The translations under genes and the position numbers were made by a program. A DNA stretch of 64,000 bases from an uncultured Victivallis sp. (GTDB lineage Bacteria > Verrucomicrobiota > Lentisphaeria > Victivallales > Victivallaceae): assembly GCA_944389935.1 (NCBI GenBank), contig CALXOE010000006.1:1-64000 (forward strand). The letters run 5' to 3'. Each line of letters opens with the position of its first letter. The first letter of the stretch is position 1. Below the pieces are notes generated by a model that was not told the DNA's origin, made no database searches, and saw only the letters and a program-made list of their open reading frames with translations. Below are positions 1 through 9,204 of the stretch, piece by piece.

Positions 1-124
1 TTTTTTGCTGAAATATAAGTTGCATCCAGAACCATCATCTTTCAACTTTTTCTTTTCCTATGGGATGGCTGTGATTTCTTTTCAATGATCATGCTGTCAG
101 CTTTCGGAGTCAGTGTGCAAATCG

Positions 125-526
125 CTATCCATTTGCTCCGTGTCGCATCAATCGGCAGTTTGAGTCAGCCGTGACAGATAATTCAATGTTATCCCGAGTT
201 GGCAAAAGTTCAAACTGAAACTGGTATTCATGATCAGCTTTCAATTTTCCTGCATAAAAAGGAGAAGCCGGCTTGATTTCAATCAGTGATTGCGCTTCCC
301 CCCGAAGCTCAAGACGAACAAAACGTTGCTCAGGTATATCGGTCTCAACATAAATAGTTTTAACGAACTCTCCCCGATAATGTCCGGGAAATTGCCACAC
401 GAATGAACCCTGCCGATTTCCATTGCAACCGCCACAGGACGGCAGCGCCGGAACCTGATTGAACATGTCCCGGTATTGTCCGATGCCAAACAATACCCGC
501 TCCCGGGCGACTTCATGGAAAACAAT
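125..526 (-). pseudogene. DUF1573-like domain remnant
   Basis: The reading frame is open from a stop at about 527 down to 125, has no convincing start (only an internal TTG at 493) and no ribosome binding site. It reads through a Ser-Cys-Gly-Gly-Cys stretch and then GEFVKTIYVETDIPEQRFVR and LELRGEA, which resembles the second half of the DUF1573 beta-sandwich (Ser-Cys-Gly-Cys, then a strand ending in 'ND/TDxPxxxxxxLxLxG'). The family is usually exported, and this piece has neither a signal peptide nor the first half of the fold. I read it as a decayed or truncated copy. The 124 bases to its left, at the window edge, are AT-rich and show no gene. Confidence 0.45.
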
Positions 527-581
527 TCAATTTGCATTCCTGACGATGTCTAAGTAGGGTATGCGAAATGGGGGCGGCTGT

Positions 582-1484
582 TCAGCTCCCGAGGGCGATG
601 ACGGCCAGTCCGGTGATGACCAGCGCGATTCCGGCAAGGCGCGGTTTTCCGGGTTTCTCATGCAGCAGAAAGATCCCCGCAAGCACCCCGAGCGGCAGAC
701 TCATCTGGCGGAATGCCTGAATATAACTGACGTTGCTGACCCGCTCCATGGCAAAGAGAATCAGAATGTAGGCCGTCGAGGCGAAGAGTCCGGAGAATAC
801 CGGGCTTTTTGACTTGAGAAAGAGCTTCCGGAATTCTCCGCGTTCAGCGGGAATCGCTGCCGTGGCGGTCAGAAGCGAAGCGGCCAGCCCCGCTTCGATC
901 AGGAACAAATAGGCGCACAAATCGAGCCAGCCCGGGTGTTCGAGCGAACGATAGATCACCTTGAGTGCGAGACTGTCGAGAATCGTGTATCCGGTGGTCC
1001 CCGCTGCCGCTGTGATGATGAATTTCAGTGCGGGAGAACGGTAACTTGCAAGCCGGAACTGATTCCAGCGCATCAGCGGCATCAGCACACAACCGACGCT
1101 CAGGATCACCATGCCGGTCAGGGCGACCATCCCCGGCGGGCGGCCGTAGCCGAAGCCGAGTGTGATAAGCGCGGTCATTATGACCGGCAGCGCCCTGGCA
1201 AGCGGGTAAACCAGGCTGATGTCGTCCGTCCGGTATGCGTGCGCCAATCCGCTGATATAGAGAAATTCAAATCCCACGCTCCCCAGCCAGATCAGCCAGA
1301 ATACCGGCGGCAATCCCGCCGAAATCAGTCCGGAGCAGAAGAAGAACGGCAGCCACAGCAGCGCCGACGTCGAACTCATGAGCCCATAGAACGCCAGAGA
1401 TGGTATCTTTTTCTTGCTGAGGAAGTTCCAGCCGGCATGCAGAAAGACCGAACCGAAAACAAGCAGAAATGCGCCGAATGTCAT
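582..1484 (-). CDS. EamA/DMT-superfamily permease
   Basis: A 300-residue integral membrane protein with about ten hydrophobic segments. It begins with the DMT-type first helix containing HAGWNFLSKK and has two repeated five-helix halves, as in EamA transporters, which export or import small metabolites across the inner membrane. The substrate cannot be read from the sequence. The ATG at 1484 is preceded by GGAGG about 10 bases upstream. It is divergent from the TrmB-type regulator at 1678 and shares an operator-rich intergenic region with it, so it is the likely target of that regulator. A second, distinct DMT permease lies at 4504-5394. Confidence 0.85.
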   Translation of the reverse strand: MTFGAFLLVFGSVFLHAGWNFLSKKKIPSLAFYGLMSSTSALLWLPFFFCSGLISAGLPPVFWLIWLGSVGFEFLYISGLAHAYRTDDISLVYPLARALPVIMTALITLGFGYGRPPGMVALTGMVILSVGCVLMPLMRWNQFRLASYRSPALKFIITAAAGTTGYTILDSLALKVIYRSLEHPGWLDLCAYLFLIEAGLAASLLTATAAIPAERGEFRKLFLKSKSPVFSGLFASTAYILILFAMERVSNVSYIQAFRQMSLPLGVLAGIFLLHEKPGKPRLAGIALVITGLAVIALGS

Positions 1485-1567
1485 GGGATCAGGTCCTCCG
1501 GGCGCGCGGCGGCCGAATTTTTGAATCGAAACATGTTAATCTCTCCACTCCTCTCTGTTTCAATATG

Positions 1568-1662
1568 TCGATTGAAATCGAATGATAGATATAGTATATT
1601 GGGGAAATACATTGATTTCAACTTGATTTTTTCAGAAAAATGATGTCGATTTTTTACGACAT
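1568..1662 (+). promoter_or_regulatory. Promoter and two palindromes before TrmB-type regulator
   Basis: A plausible sigma-70 promoter is TTGAAA (1572-1577), a 17-base spacer and TATATT (1595-1600). An inverted repeat TCGATT-GA-AATCGA (1568-1581) covers the -35 box. A second one, ATGTCG-N8-CGACAT (1643-1662), ends 15 bases before the regulator start. Both share the half-site ATGTCGAT. The position fits autoregulation and control of the divergent permease, but binding is inferred. Confidence 0.5.
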
Positions 1663-1677
1663 ATGCGGGGAGGCGGA

Positions 1678-2421
1678 ATGAATATCATCGATCAGCTCGA
1701 AACACTCGGTTTGAATGGACGGCAGGCGAAAGTCTACCTCACATTGCTGCAACTCGGCAGCGCGAGCGCCATCGAGATTGCGAAAGCGACCCGGTTCAAA
1801 CATCCGACGGTCTACGACGTGCTCGACGTGTTGAAAGAGCGGCGACTGATTTCGGAGACGTCGGAGAATGGCCGGAAACGGTTTTCGGCGGAAGATCCCG
1901 ATCATCTGCGGCTTGCGGAGGAGGAGCGGCGCCGGACGCTCGAGGAGCTGCTGCCCGATCTTCAGGCGCTGTACGGCGGCGGAAAACGGCGTCCGCGAGT
2001 TCGGGTCTACCTCGGTTCGGAGGGAATGGAGGTTGTGGACGAGGAACTGCTCAATGTCCGGAGCGGCGAATACTTCTACTTCGGCGGCGTTCGTGAGATG
2101 ATCCAGAATTCGAGTGAGGAACATCTGAACGATTACTACCGCAAACGGATCAGCCGCGGCATCTGGTCGAACGCGATCCGCATTCGCGGAGCGGAGGACG
2201 AGCTCGAGTACATGCGCGGCGGGGAGCGCAATCTGCGCCGGGTCCGTTACCTGCCGAAACCGATTCTCGAAAATTCAGCCGGATTATACCTGTACGACGA
2301 TCGCGTCGCCGTCATTTCAGCGAGGAAAGAAAACTACGCGATGATTATCGAGAGCCGCGAGTTGTCGCTTCTGCTCAAGACCATCTGGAACTGCATGTGG
2401 GAGATCGCCGTCGAACCTTGA
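1678..2421 (+). CDS. TrmB-family transcriptional regulator
   Basis: This 247-residue protein starts with a winged helix-turn-helix (about residues 1-75; LGLNGRQAKVYLTLLQLG followed by the recognition region HPTVYDVLDVLKERRLI), the typical N-terminus of TrmB/sugar-sensing regulators. Its C-terminal part (about 95-247) resembles the phospholipase-D-like effector region. I chose the ATG at 1678 because GGGGAGG lies just upstream; an ATG at 1663 would put that site inside the gene. It is divergent from the DMT permease, and the two palindromes in front of it suggest autoregulation. TrmB proteins often sense sugars, but the ligand is unknown. Confidence 0.85.
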   Translation: MNIIDQLETLGLNGRQAKVYLTLLQLGSASAIEIAKATRFKHPTVYDVLDVLKERRLISETSENGRKRFSAEDPDHLRLAEEERRRTLEELLPDLQALYGGGKRRPRVRVYLGSEGMEVVDEELLNVRSGEYFYFGGVREMIQNSSEEHLNDYYRKRISRGIWSNAIRIRGAEDELEYMRGGERNLRRVRYLPKPILENSAGLYLYDDRVAVISARKENYAMIIESRELSLLLKTIWNCMWEIAVEP

Positions 2422-2430
2422 TGTTCCGGC

Positions 2431-2464
2431 AAAAAAAGGGAGGGGAGTGTGTGCTCCCCCCCTC
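2431..2464 (-). terminator. Rho-independent terminator of esterase gene
   Basis: Read leftward, a GGGGAG/CTCCCC stem with a six-base loop is followed by a run of seven T. It lies between the convergent regulator (ends 2421) and esterase (ends 2488) genes and would terminate the esterase transcript. Confidence 0.7.
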
Positions 2465-2487
2465 GCTGTTCATTGTGCCGGAATGGG

Positions 2488-4434
2488 TTACTTGCTTTCC
2501 TGGGTGAAGATCTGCGGATTTTTCGGGACGAATCCGTGAGTCGAGCCCTGGAACCAGCGGATCTTTTTCGGTGTTTTGATCGCGTTGTAGAGCACCGCAA
2601 CGCCGGAGGGCGGGCAGGTGTAGTCTCCGAGACCGGCGCGCGTGATTTCGACCGGGCATTTGATCCGTTTGGCGTGATTGACCGCGTCGTAGTAGGCGAG
2701 TTCATCGACATAACCGGGGAACCAGCCGCGGATACGTCCTTTCGAGGAGCCGTTCAGGTCGCAGCACCACGGAATGTTCGGTTTGGCCAGCGACACATCC
2801 GGATCGAGCCCTGCGGCCCAGATCGTCTGGAGTCCGCCCTGGCTGCCGCCGGAGGCGATCAGATCTTTGCCGTTCCACTGCGGCAGCTGCTTCAGGAATT
2901 CGAGCGAGCGCATGACCCGCAGCGCCATCCCGTTGAAGTAGGCGGTTTCGGGATCGGAATTCTGCTTCGGGTCGAACGCATAGCCGTGTCCGTTCGATTT
3001 GATTTTATTCGAGAACTCGCGGTAATAGGAGTCGGGCTGATTCAGCAGAAAACCGTGAGCGTTGATGCTGAAGTTGATCCGGTCTGCCGGCCCGTCATGC
3101 GGCGGGCGGTGGGCGCCGACGCCGTAACCGAAGTAGTTGACCTGCGCCGGCAGCGATTTCTCTTTCGCGCCGACCGGGATCGTGAGGTAGCCGGTCACGG
3201 GACGCGGTCCGGCGCAGTCGATGGTGACGGCGTAGACCTCCGCTTTCGGAGTGGCCCCGGCTTTGGGCTCGATCTTCTTCATCTCATACTTCAGCGGGAC
3301 GGCCGCGAGGCGCGCTTTCTGCTTCTGCCAGAATGCGTCGAAATCCTTAGGCTCCTCCGCTCCGGCGGTCAGTTTTTCCGGCTGAACTCCGGCGCCTCCC
3401 TCGAATGTGATGGCCGTTTGATTGTTCCACAACCCTTTTGTATACAGGGTCTTTCCGTTTTTGTCAACGAGCTTGGCAATGATGCGGACGAATCCGGGTT
3501 TGTCGATTGAGGTTTTGATGATGAGCGGCTCGCCGGTCACTTTGGCGCGCCCTTTTTCGGTCTTGCCGTCGTCACCGCTGCGACTCCAGTCGAGGAAGTA
3601 GTCGAGAGTCGGCTTCTGGCCGCCGAGTTCGGTGGTGATGGTGAACGTCATCGTTTCGCCGGGGGCGTAGCTGAGCGGATTCTTGTCGGTGGTGCCGACG
3701 ACGCGCACATTGACCGGATTGAGCGCAACGACTTCGGTGATCTTGAGATTTTCATATTTGCCGACGATGTAGAGTTCGGCATTTTTATAGTTCTTCCCGG
3801 AACTGGAGAACGTCCAGTCCGGATTCCCCTGTGGATTGTTGCCGATGCCGAGATCGCAGTTCCGGTTTTCCCGGAGTTTGTTGAATGCGAAGACGGTCTG
3901 TTTCTCCTGAAAATTGTGGACCTGCATCGAGCCGTAACTGGCCTCTCCGGTGGGGGTGTCGCCGAAGTCGAAGGACTTGTCACTGGCGCCGGGGATTTTG
4001 CTCCTGTTGCCGGGAGCGTAGTTGCATCCCCAGAATTCGACGTTGCCTTTTTCAAAGGTGCCGGTCTTGACGCCCTCGACGTTGCTTGCAACTTCGAGGT
4101 TTGTCACATAGGTCTGAAACGTCGGAGACCCGGGATACGGAACGGCCACTTTCACCGCCGTGTCCGCAAAGGGATCCATCGCAGTGAACACCCACTTCAT
4201 ACTGCCGTCGTTCCCGGTGAGTTTCAGCAGGTAGCCCACCCGCTTGAGGTCTCCGGAGAGCATTTCGGTGCGGTCGATCTGGTATCCGTCCGCGGCCCAG
4301 CGGGTCGGATTGAGTTTGGCGATGAGTTCGTACCCTTTTGCTTCCGGTACCAGTTCCAGAAGTTCCGGCACCTCGGCCTGGAGCGAGAGGCTCCCGAGCA
4401 GTGCGAGTGTCGCGAATCCGCAGGAAAATTTCAT
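2488..4434 (-). CDS. Exported acetyl-xylan-esterase-like alpha/beta hydrolase
   Basis: A 648-residue protein with an N-terminal signal peptide ending near LQAEVPE. Residues about 25-350 form beta-rich accessory domains, and the C-terminal third is an alpha/beta hydrolase resembling acetyl-xylan esterases of the CE7/AXE1 type. The nucleophile elbow GGSQGG (Ser531) is followed by a likely triad Asp604 (AGLGDYTCPP) and His633 (GSTHGF). It probably removes acetyl groups from polysaccharides outside the cytoplasm. It lies alone between a convergent regulator and a same-strand permease about 70 bases upstream. The family is clear; the substrate is inferred. Confidence 0.8.
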   Translation of the reverse strand: MKFSCGFATLALLGSLSLQAEVPELLELVPEAKGYELIAKLNPTRWAADGYQIDRTEMLSGDLKRVGYLLKLTGNDGSMKWVFTAMDPFADTAVKVAVPYPGSPTFQTYVTNLEVASNVEGVKTGTFEKGNVEFWGCNYAPGNRSKIPGASDKSFDFGDTPTGEASYGSMQVHNFQEKQTVFAFNKLRENRNCDLGIGNNPQGNPDWTFSSSGKNYKNAELYIVGKYENLKITEVVALNPVNVRVVGTTDKNPLSYAPGETMTFTITTELGGQKPTLDYFLDWSRSGDDGKTEKGRAKVTGEPLIIKTSIDKPGFVRIIAKLVDKNGKTLYTKGLWNNQTAITFEGGAGVQPEKLTAGAEEPKDFDAFWQKQKARLAAVPLKYEMKKIEPKAGATPKAEVYAVTIDCAGPRPVTGYLTIPVGAKEKSLPAQVNYFGYGVGAHRPPHDGPADRINFSINAHGFLLNQPDSYYREFSNKIKSNGHGYAFDPKQNSDPETAYFNGMALRVMRSLEFLKQLPQWNGKDLIASGGSQGGLQTIWAAGLDPDVSLAKPNIPWCCDLNGSSKGRIRGWFPGYVDELAYYDAVNHAKRIKCPVEITRAGLGDYTCPPSGVAVLYNAIKTPKKIRWFQGSTHGFVPKNPQIFTQESK

Positions 4435-4503
4435 GGATGACCTCCTTGGTTGTCTTTCATAAGAATACTGCAGAAACGGTTTGAATGCAAGTGTTCCCGA
4501 CGA

Positions 4504-5394
4504 TTATTTCGCCAGAGAGTAGAGCGTCATCGCCGCAAGCATGAGAACCGCCATGATCGTGCGGCGGATCCACGCCTTTGCGCCGACTCTCGGTTCGAGC
4601 TGGTCGAGTCCGGCTTTGAGCAGCAGCACGCCGAGCAGGACGGAGATAAGTCCCCGGCTCGCCTGGATGATGTTGCCGAACAGCACTCCGATCGCTCCGA
4701 ACGAGGCGAAAAGGAAGATCATCGCCAGATACCAGGCGACGGCATAGGGGACAGCGTCGATCAGACATGCGCGCGAACACTTTATGCGGAAAAACGCAAG
4801 GCTCGACACCGCCCCGAGCGCGGTGAATGCCACACCGGTCACCGCGATCGAATTGAGGAAGAGCCGATCCCCCGGCAGAAGTTGAATCATTCTCGTCTCA
4901 ACGAGGTCGGCTGCCGCGTAGGAGAGCAGCGTCAGCAGCAGGAAGAGACAGCCGCGCCGGGTCAGTGGTCCGCCGGTGAAGTTCATCCCGACTGCAGCCA
5001 CGGCCGAAAGCAGGACCGCGAGATACTGGAGTCCATGCAGCGGCTGATGCAGCAGCGTGACGCTGACGATGGCCAGAACGACGATCTTCAGTCCGAGCAG
5101 CGAACTCAGGCGCGACGCTTCAATCTCGTGCAATGCCCGGAAAAAACAGAAGTAGCCGATGTTGCTCGCCGCAACGAATACGGCCAGCAGCGTGAAGAAT
5201 TCCCCCGTGACCGGGATCTGGACAAACGGCAGCGTCGCCGCCAGAGTGATCAGGCCGAAGAGGCACATGACCGCCTGAGAACAGACCACCAGCCGCCCCG
5301 GATCATGGTGCTTCAACACGAAACGGCGCGAAAAAACATAAGAGGTCGACTGCAAAAATGCACTGAAAAAACCAGCGAGGATTCCGAAAAACAT
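4504..5394 (-). CDS. EamA/DMT-superfamily permease
   Basis: About 296 residues with roughly ten hydrophobic helices and no soluble domain. It starts MFFGILAGFFSAFLQST, typical of DMT transporters. The ATG at 5394 is used because AGGAGA lies 7-12 bases upstream; a start at 5427 would place that site inside the gene. It follows the GH95 fucosidase gene on the same strand with an 80-base gap and may export or import a product of that pathway, but this is only context. It is not closely similar in sequence to the permease at 582-1484. Confidence 0.8.
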   Translation of the reverse strand: MFFGILAGFFSAFLQSTSYVFSRRFVLKHHDPGRLVVCSQAVMCLFGLITLAATLPFVQIPVTGEFFTLLAVFVAASNIGYFCFFRALHEIEASRLSSLLGLKIVVLAIVSVTLLHQPLHGLQYLAVLLSAVAAVGMNFTGGPLTRRGCLFLLLTLLSYAAADLVETRMIQLLPGDRLFLNSIAVTGVAFTALGAVSSLAFFRIKCSRACLIDAVPYAVAWYLAMIFLFASFGAIGVLFGNIIQASRGLISVLLGVLLLKAGLDQLEPRVGAKAWIRRTIMAVLMLAAMTLYSLAK

Positions 5395-5474
5395 AGATGA
5401 TTCTCCTGTAAAGAGATAATATACCACAATGTTTCCCGGAATTTCCTCCCCGGATTCCGGTTTCTTCCGGAGAT

Positions 5475-7784
5475 TTATTGATAAGCGGCGATAAACTGCT
5501 CCCGCACGCCGACCTCGATACGCCGGGTGAACCGCGGCGCCCGGAGTTCAACCATGACCGGCTTCAGTGCCCGGATGCGCATTCCGGCGACGCGACTCTC
5601 CCGCCAGACCAGATCGAGAAAAATTCCGTTGCGCAGCCGCACGCCGGTGAGTTTTCCCGCGGTCCAGTTCGCGGGGAGGGCTGGCAGCAGATCGACGACC
5701 ATGACTCCGTCATCTGCCTGACGGTGGCATTGCACGAGCATCTCGACGATCCCCGCCGGAACGCCGAGATTCGCGTCGATCTGGAACGGCGGATGGGCGG
5801 AAAAGAGATTCGGGTAGATGCCGCCGTTCGCACCGCAGCTGATTTTCGCTGCGGGATCCACGGGCTGCAGGAACTCCCGCAGCATGGTTCCGGTTCTGCC
5901 GCCGTCGCGGAAGCGGGCCCAGAGAGCGAGCCGCCAGCACATCGCCCATCCGGTGCTGCGGTCGCCGCGCCGGATGAGGGAGATCCGGGCGGCCTCAAAC
6001 CGTTCCGGATCATTCTCCGGAGTGAAGAGATCCGCCGGATAAACGCCGTAGAGGTGGGAGAGATGGCGGTGATGGATTTCCGACTCCTCATAATCGCCGT
6101 CGTACTCGAGGAGCTGCCCCTCGCTGCCGATCTCGATGGGGCAGAGACGCGGAAGCGCCTGTTCGAGTTCCGGGAGCAGCGGTTCGTCGTCTTTCCGGAG
6201 AATGCGGGTGCAGGCGATGAAATCCCGGAACGTTTCCCGGATCAGTTCAAGATCCATGCTTGTTCCTCCGCCGCAAACGGTTGCGACCTCTCCGGAGACG
6301 GGATCGATGAAGCCGTTTTCCGGTGAAGTCGAGGGGCTGGTCACAAGTTCGCCGTGCGGATTCTGCACGAGCAGGTCGAGCGCGAATTCCGCGTTGCCGC
6401 GCAGAATCGGATACCATTCGCGCAGAAAATCCTCATCGCGTGTGTAGCGGAAATACTCGACGAGATGGCGGCAGAGCCAGAGTCCCCCGACGGGCCAGTA
6501 TCCCCAGCGGGCCTGACCGCAGGCGGGGACGCAGAAGCGCCAGAGGTCGCTGTTGTGATGCAGACACCAGCCGCGGGCGTGGTAATACTCTCCGGCGCAA
6601 TCTTTTCCGGCCTCCGCGACTTCCCGGATGAATCGGAACAGCGGTTCGGCGCACTCCGCGAGGTTCGCCGGCAGTGCCGCCCAGTAGTTCATCTCCAGAT
6701 TGATATTGGTCGTGTAGTTGGAGCCCCAGGGGGGCAGTACGTGAGGATTCCAGATTCCCTGCAGGTTCGCGGGCTGGGTCCCCCGGCGGCTCGAGCTGAT
6801 CAGCAGATACCGGCCGAATTGATAGAGCAGCGCCGCGAGAGCGGGGGATTCCGACTGCGCGTACCGGGCGATGCGTTCGTCGGTCGGCAGCAGATCCTCT
6901 TCCGTTGCAGGGAGTTCGAGACAGGATCTGCGATAGAGAGCCTGGTATTCGCTCAGATGCGCTTCGAGCAGTTCCGACGCGGAGAGCGCTGCGGCGCGGT
7001 CGAGATCCTCCCGGCAGCGGTCTGCCGGGAATACCCCGTCCGGCTCCCGGTTCCAGGCGGAGAAATCGCTGCGGATCGCCACGAGCAGCAGAACGGGGCC
7101 GGACCCGTTGAAACGGATGCAATTCCTTTCTGTGCAAATTGTTCCATCCTGTGTTACGAGCCGGGCGCGAATCTGGAACCGGAGGCCGGAACGTCCATCT
7201 TCATCGGTCTGCCGGACGGTTTCGCGCCGCGCGTAAATCGGGCAGATCGCGTTCAGAAAGAGGTCGATCCCGTCGCAGCCGCACTCGTGTTCAAGCGGGG
7301 AGTCGAGCCGCAGGGTGAAGCTGAGTCCGCCGCTGCCGTGCATCGCCAGAACCTGGTGCGGGGCGGAGACGAACCAGTCGCAGCTCATTCCGCTGTTCCG
7401 GGTGGAGGCGACCGCCCGGTCGAGGTCGAGTTCGCGTCGATAGTCGGGTGAGGTGACGGCGTCCGGAAATTCGAGTTTCAGCGATCCGGCCGGCAGATAG
7501 CCGCAGCTCTCGTTGTGCAGCATCTTTTCGGAGATAAAGCGGTCCGCCTCGTAGAACTTTTTCCCCTCGAGCAGTTTGCGTGCCTGATTCCGTTCCCTGA
7601 AATAGTCGGTGTCGGGGTATTTGCGGGGATAACCTGACCAGAGAGTGTCTTCGTTGAGTTCGACAGTTTCCGTTTCGATGCCGCCGGAGATCATCGCACC
7701 GATGCGTCCGTTCCCGATGGGCAGGGCTTCATTCCAGCACGAGGCCGGTTTCCGATAGTACAAGAGATGCTGATCGTGTGTCAT
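5475..7784 (-). CDS. GH95-type alpha-L-fucosidase
   Basis: A 769-residue enzyme matching glycoside hydrolase family 95 along its length, including NEDTLWSG near the N-terminus. The catalytic residues of the characterised Bifidobacterium enzyme have clear counterparts: Asn360 and Asn362 in TTNINLEMNYW, Glu489 in TSPSTSPENGF, and Asp670 in FQIDANLG. It should release alpha-1,2-linked fucose or galactose by inversion. No signal peptide is visible, so it is probably cytoplasmic and acts on imported oligosaccharides. The ATG at 7784 has GAGGAGG just upstream; the longer frame to 7895 has no such site. It is divergent from the LacI regulator and shares its operator region. Confidence 0.9.
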   Translation of the reverse strand: MTHDQHLLYYRKPASCWNEALPIGNGRIGAMISGGIETETVELNEDTLWSGYPRKYPDTDYFRERNQARKLLEGKKFYEADRFISEKMLHNESCGYLPAGSLKLEFPDAVTSPDYRRELDLDRAVASTRNSGMSCDWFVSAPHQVLAMHGSGGLSFTLRLDSPLEHECGCDGIDLFLNAICPIYARRETVRQTDEDGRSGLRFQIRARLVTQDGTICTERNCIRFNGSGPVLLLVAIRSDFSAWNREPDGVFPADRCREDLDRAAALSASELLEAHLSEYQALYRRSCLELPATEEDLLPTDERIARYAQSESPALAALLYQFGRYLLISSSRRGTQPANLQGIWNPHVLPPWGSNYTTNINLEMNYWAALPANLAECAEPLFRFIREVAEAGKDCAGEYYHARGWCLHHNSDLWRFCVPACGQARWGYWPVGGLWLCRHLVEYFRYTRDEDFLREWYPILRGNAEFALDLLVQNPHGELVTSPSTSPENGFIDPVSGEVATVCGGGTSMDLELIRETFRDFIACTRILRKDDEPLLPELEQALPRLCPIEIGSEGQLLEYDGDYEESEIHHRHLSHLYGVYPADLFTPENDPERFEAARISLIRRGDRSTGWAMCWRLALWARFRDGGRTGTMLREFLQPVDPAAKISCGANGGIYPNLFSAHPPFQIDANLGVPAGIVEMLVQCHRQADDGVMVVDLLPALPANWTAGKLTGVRLRNGIFLDLVWRESRVAGMRIRALKPVMVELRAPRFTRRIEVGVREQFIAAYQ

Positions 7785-7983
7785 AAGAGCCTCCTCAACT
7801 AAACGATATACCCCCGAAACGGATTCTTCAAGTGTTGCTGCCGGTTTTTTTACCCGGATTTCCGGCTGCGGCGTTCTGTTTTCGCAAAGGAGCATTCCGG
7901 TTTTCTCCTGCGGTATGACGTGGCGCGCGATACCGCTCTTCCCGCAAAATCATCTGAAATCTGAAAAAAAAATCAAACAACTC

Positions 7984-8040
7984 TTGACAAATGCAAACCG
8001 GTTTGCTATAATATTAGCAGAGTTTGCAAACCGGTTTGCA
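7984..8040 (+). promoter_or_regulatory. Consensus promoter with two LacI-type operators
   Basis: TTGACA (7984-7989), a 17-base spacer and TATAAT (8007-8012) form a consensus sigma-70 promoter for the LacI-family gene. The 14-base palindrome GCAAACCGGTTTGC occurs twice: at 7993-8006, filling the spacer, and at 8026-8039, over the early transcribed region. The centres are 33 bases apart, about three helical turns. The central CG and symmetry are typical of LacI-family operators, so tight autorepression is expected. Confidence 0.9.
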
Positions 8041-8076
8041 TTCTGAGGAGCTGAATCACAAGGTAAGCGTTGGACA

Positions 8077-9078
8077 GTGAAAACGATCAGTCAAAATCAT
8101 GTGACCATGACAGACGTCGCCAGGCATCTGGGGATTTCCAAGACCACGGTTTCCCATGCACTCAGCGGAAAACGTCCCATCAATGCGAAGTTGCGCGCGG
8201 AGATTTTGTCGACCATTGAAGAGTTGGGATTCCGTCCGAATTTCGCCGCCAGAATCATGAACACCCGCCGTACCGGTTTGATCGGCCTGCTGGTGGAAAA
8301 TTTGAAGAATCCGCACACCACCGCCTTGCTCGAGATCTTCAGCAAGGAACTGGAGCGTTATTCCCTGCAGACGGTTCTTGCGACAACCGAGAATATGGAT
8401 CGGGGCCGTGAGCTGATTGCCAAATTCTCCGAAGGGATGGTGGATGGAATCCTGAATTTCCTGCCCGGTCTGGAACCCGATGAGGCGAAGCAGCTTGCCC
8501 GCGGCGTGCCATGCGTCACTTATCTGCGTCACGCCGAAGCTCCGCTCGTTCTGGACTACTCCACGGGGTTGCTCAATGCGCTCTCCTACCTCCGCGAGCT
8601 GGGGCATCGGAAGATCGCGTTTGTCTCCATCGGGAAACGGGCGGGAAGCTGTCCGGTGGATCCGTGTCTCGACGTTTATTTGCAGTGGGAGTTCTGCCCG
8701 CATGATCCGTCTCTGATTTTCACCCTGCACGAGGGAACGGTTGCCGGTGGGCTGGAGATCGCCGAAGCCGTGTTTTCCAGCTCCGCTACGGCAGTTTTCA
8801 CCGGCAACGATGCTGTCGCCGCCGGGTTGTACCACTGGGCTCACAATCACGGAATTCGGATTCCGGATCGACTTTCCATCGTGGGAGGGGACAATACGGA
8901 AATGTCTCAACAGATGTTCCCGCCCCTGACGACGCTGGATCTGCCTGTTGAACGTCTGGCATTGCATACTGTTCACGTTCTTCTTGCCGCCATTATACCG
9001 GAAGAGACGCTGCCGGAACCTGTTACGATCATCCCTGAACTGGTGATCCGGAATTCGACAGCTCCAATCGGAAGATAA
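8077..9078 (+). CDS. LacI-family transcriptional repressor
   Basis: A 333-residue regulator with the LacI-type DNA-binding head at about residues 10-60 (TDVARHLGISKTTVSHALSG, then LGFRPNFAARIM) and a periplasmic-binding-protein-like sensor domain after residue 65. I give the GTG at 8077, with AAGG about 14 bases upstream; an ATG at 8107 would remove ten residues and keep the helix-turn-helix. Two perfect operators sit in its own promoter. It lies between the divergent GH95 gene and the pseudopilin/GH42/GH36 genes, so it is probably the locus-specific sugar repressor. Confidence 0.9.
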   Translation: MKTISQNHVTMTDVARHLGISKTTVSHALSGKRPINAKLRAEILSTIEELGFRPNFAARIMNTRRTGLIGLLVENLKNPHTTALLEIFSKELERYSLQTVLATTENMDRGRELIAKFSEGMVDGILNFLPGLEPDEAKQLARGVPCVTYLRHAEAPLVLDYSTGLLNALSYLRELGHRKIAFVSIGKRAGSCPVDPCLDVYLQWEFCPHDPSLIFTLHEGTVAGGLEIAEAVFSSSATAVFTGNDAVAAGLYHWAHNHGIRIPDRLSIVGGDNTEMSQQMFPPLTTLDLPVERLALHTVHVLLAAIIPEETLPEPVTIIPELVIRNSTAPIGR

Positions 9079-9204
9079 TTAAAAAATGACAAGAGTTCCA
9101 TACAGAAAGGAGGTTTGGCCTTTGGCCACTGCGAACAACTCTCATGTCGTCCCGTTTGTTTCCTCTTCACTCATTTTATCCCGTAACTGTCAGGAGAATT
9201 CACG

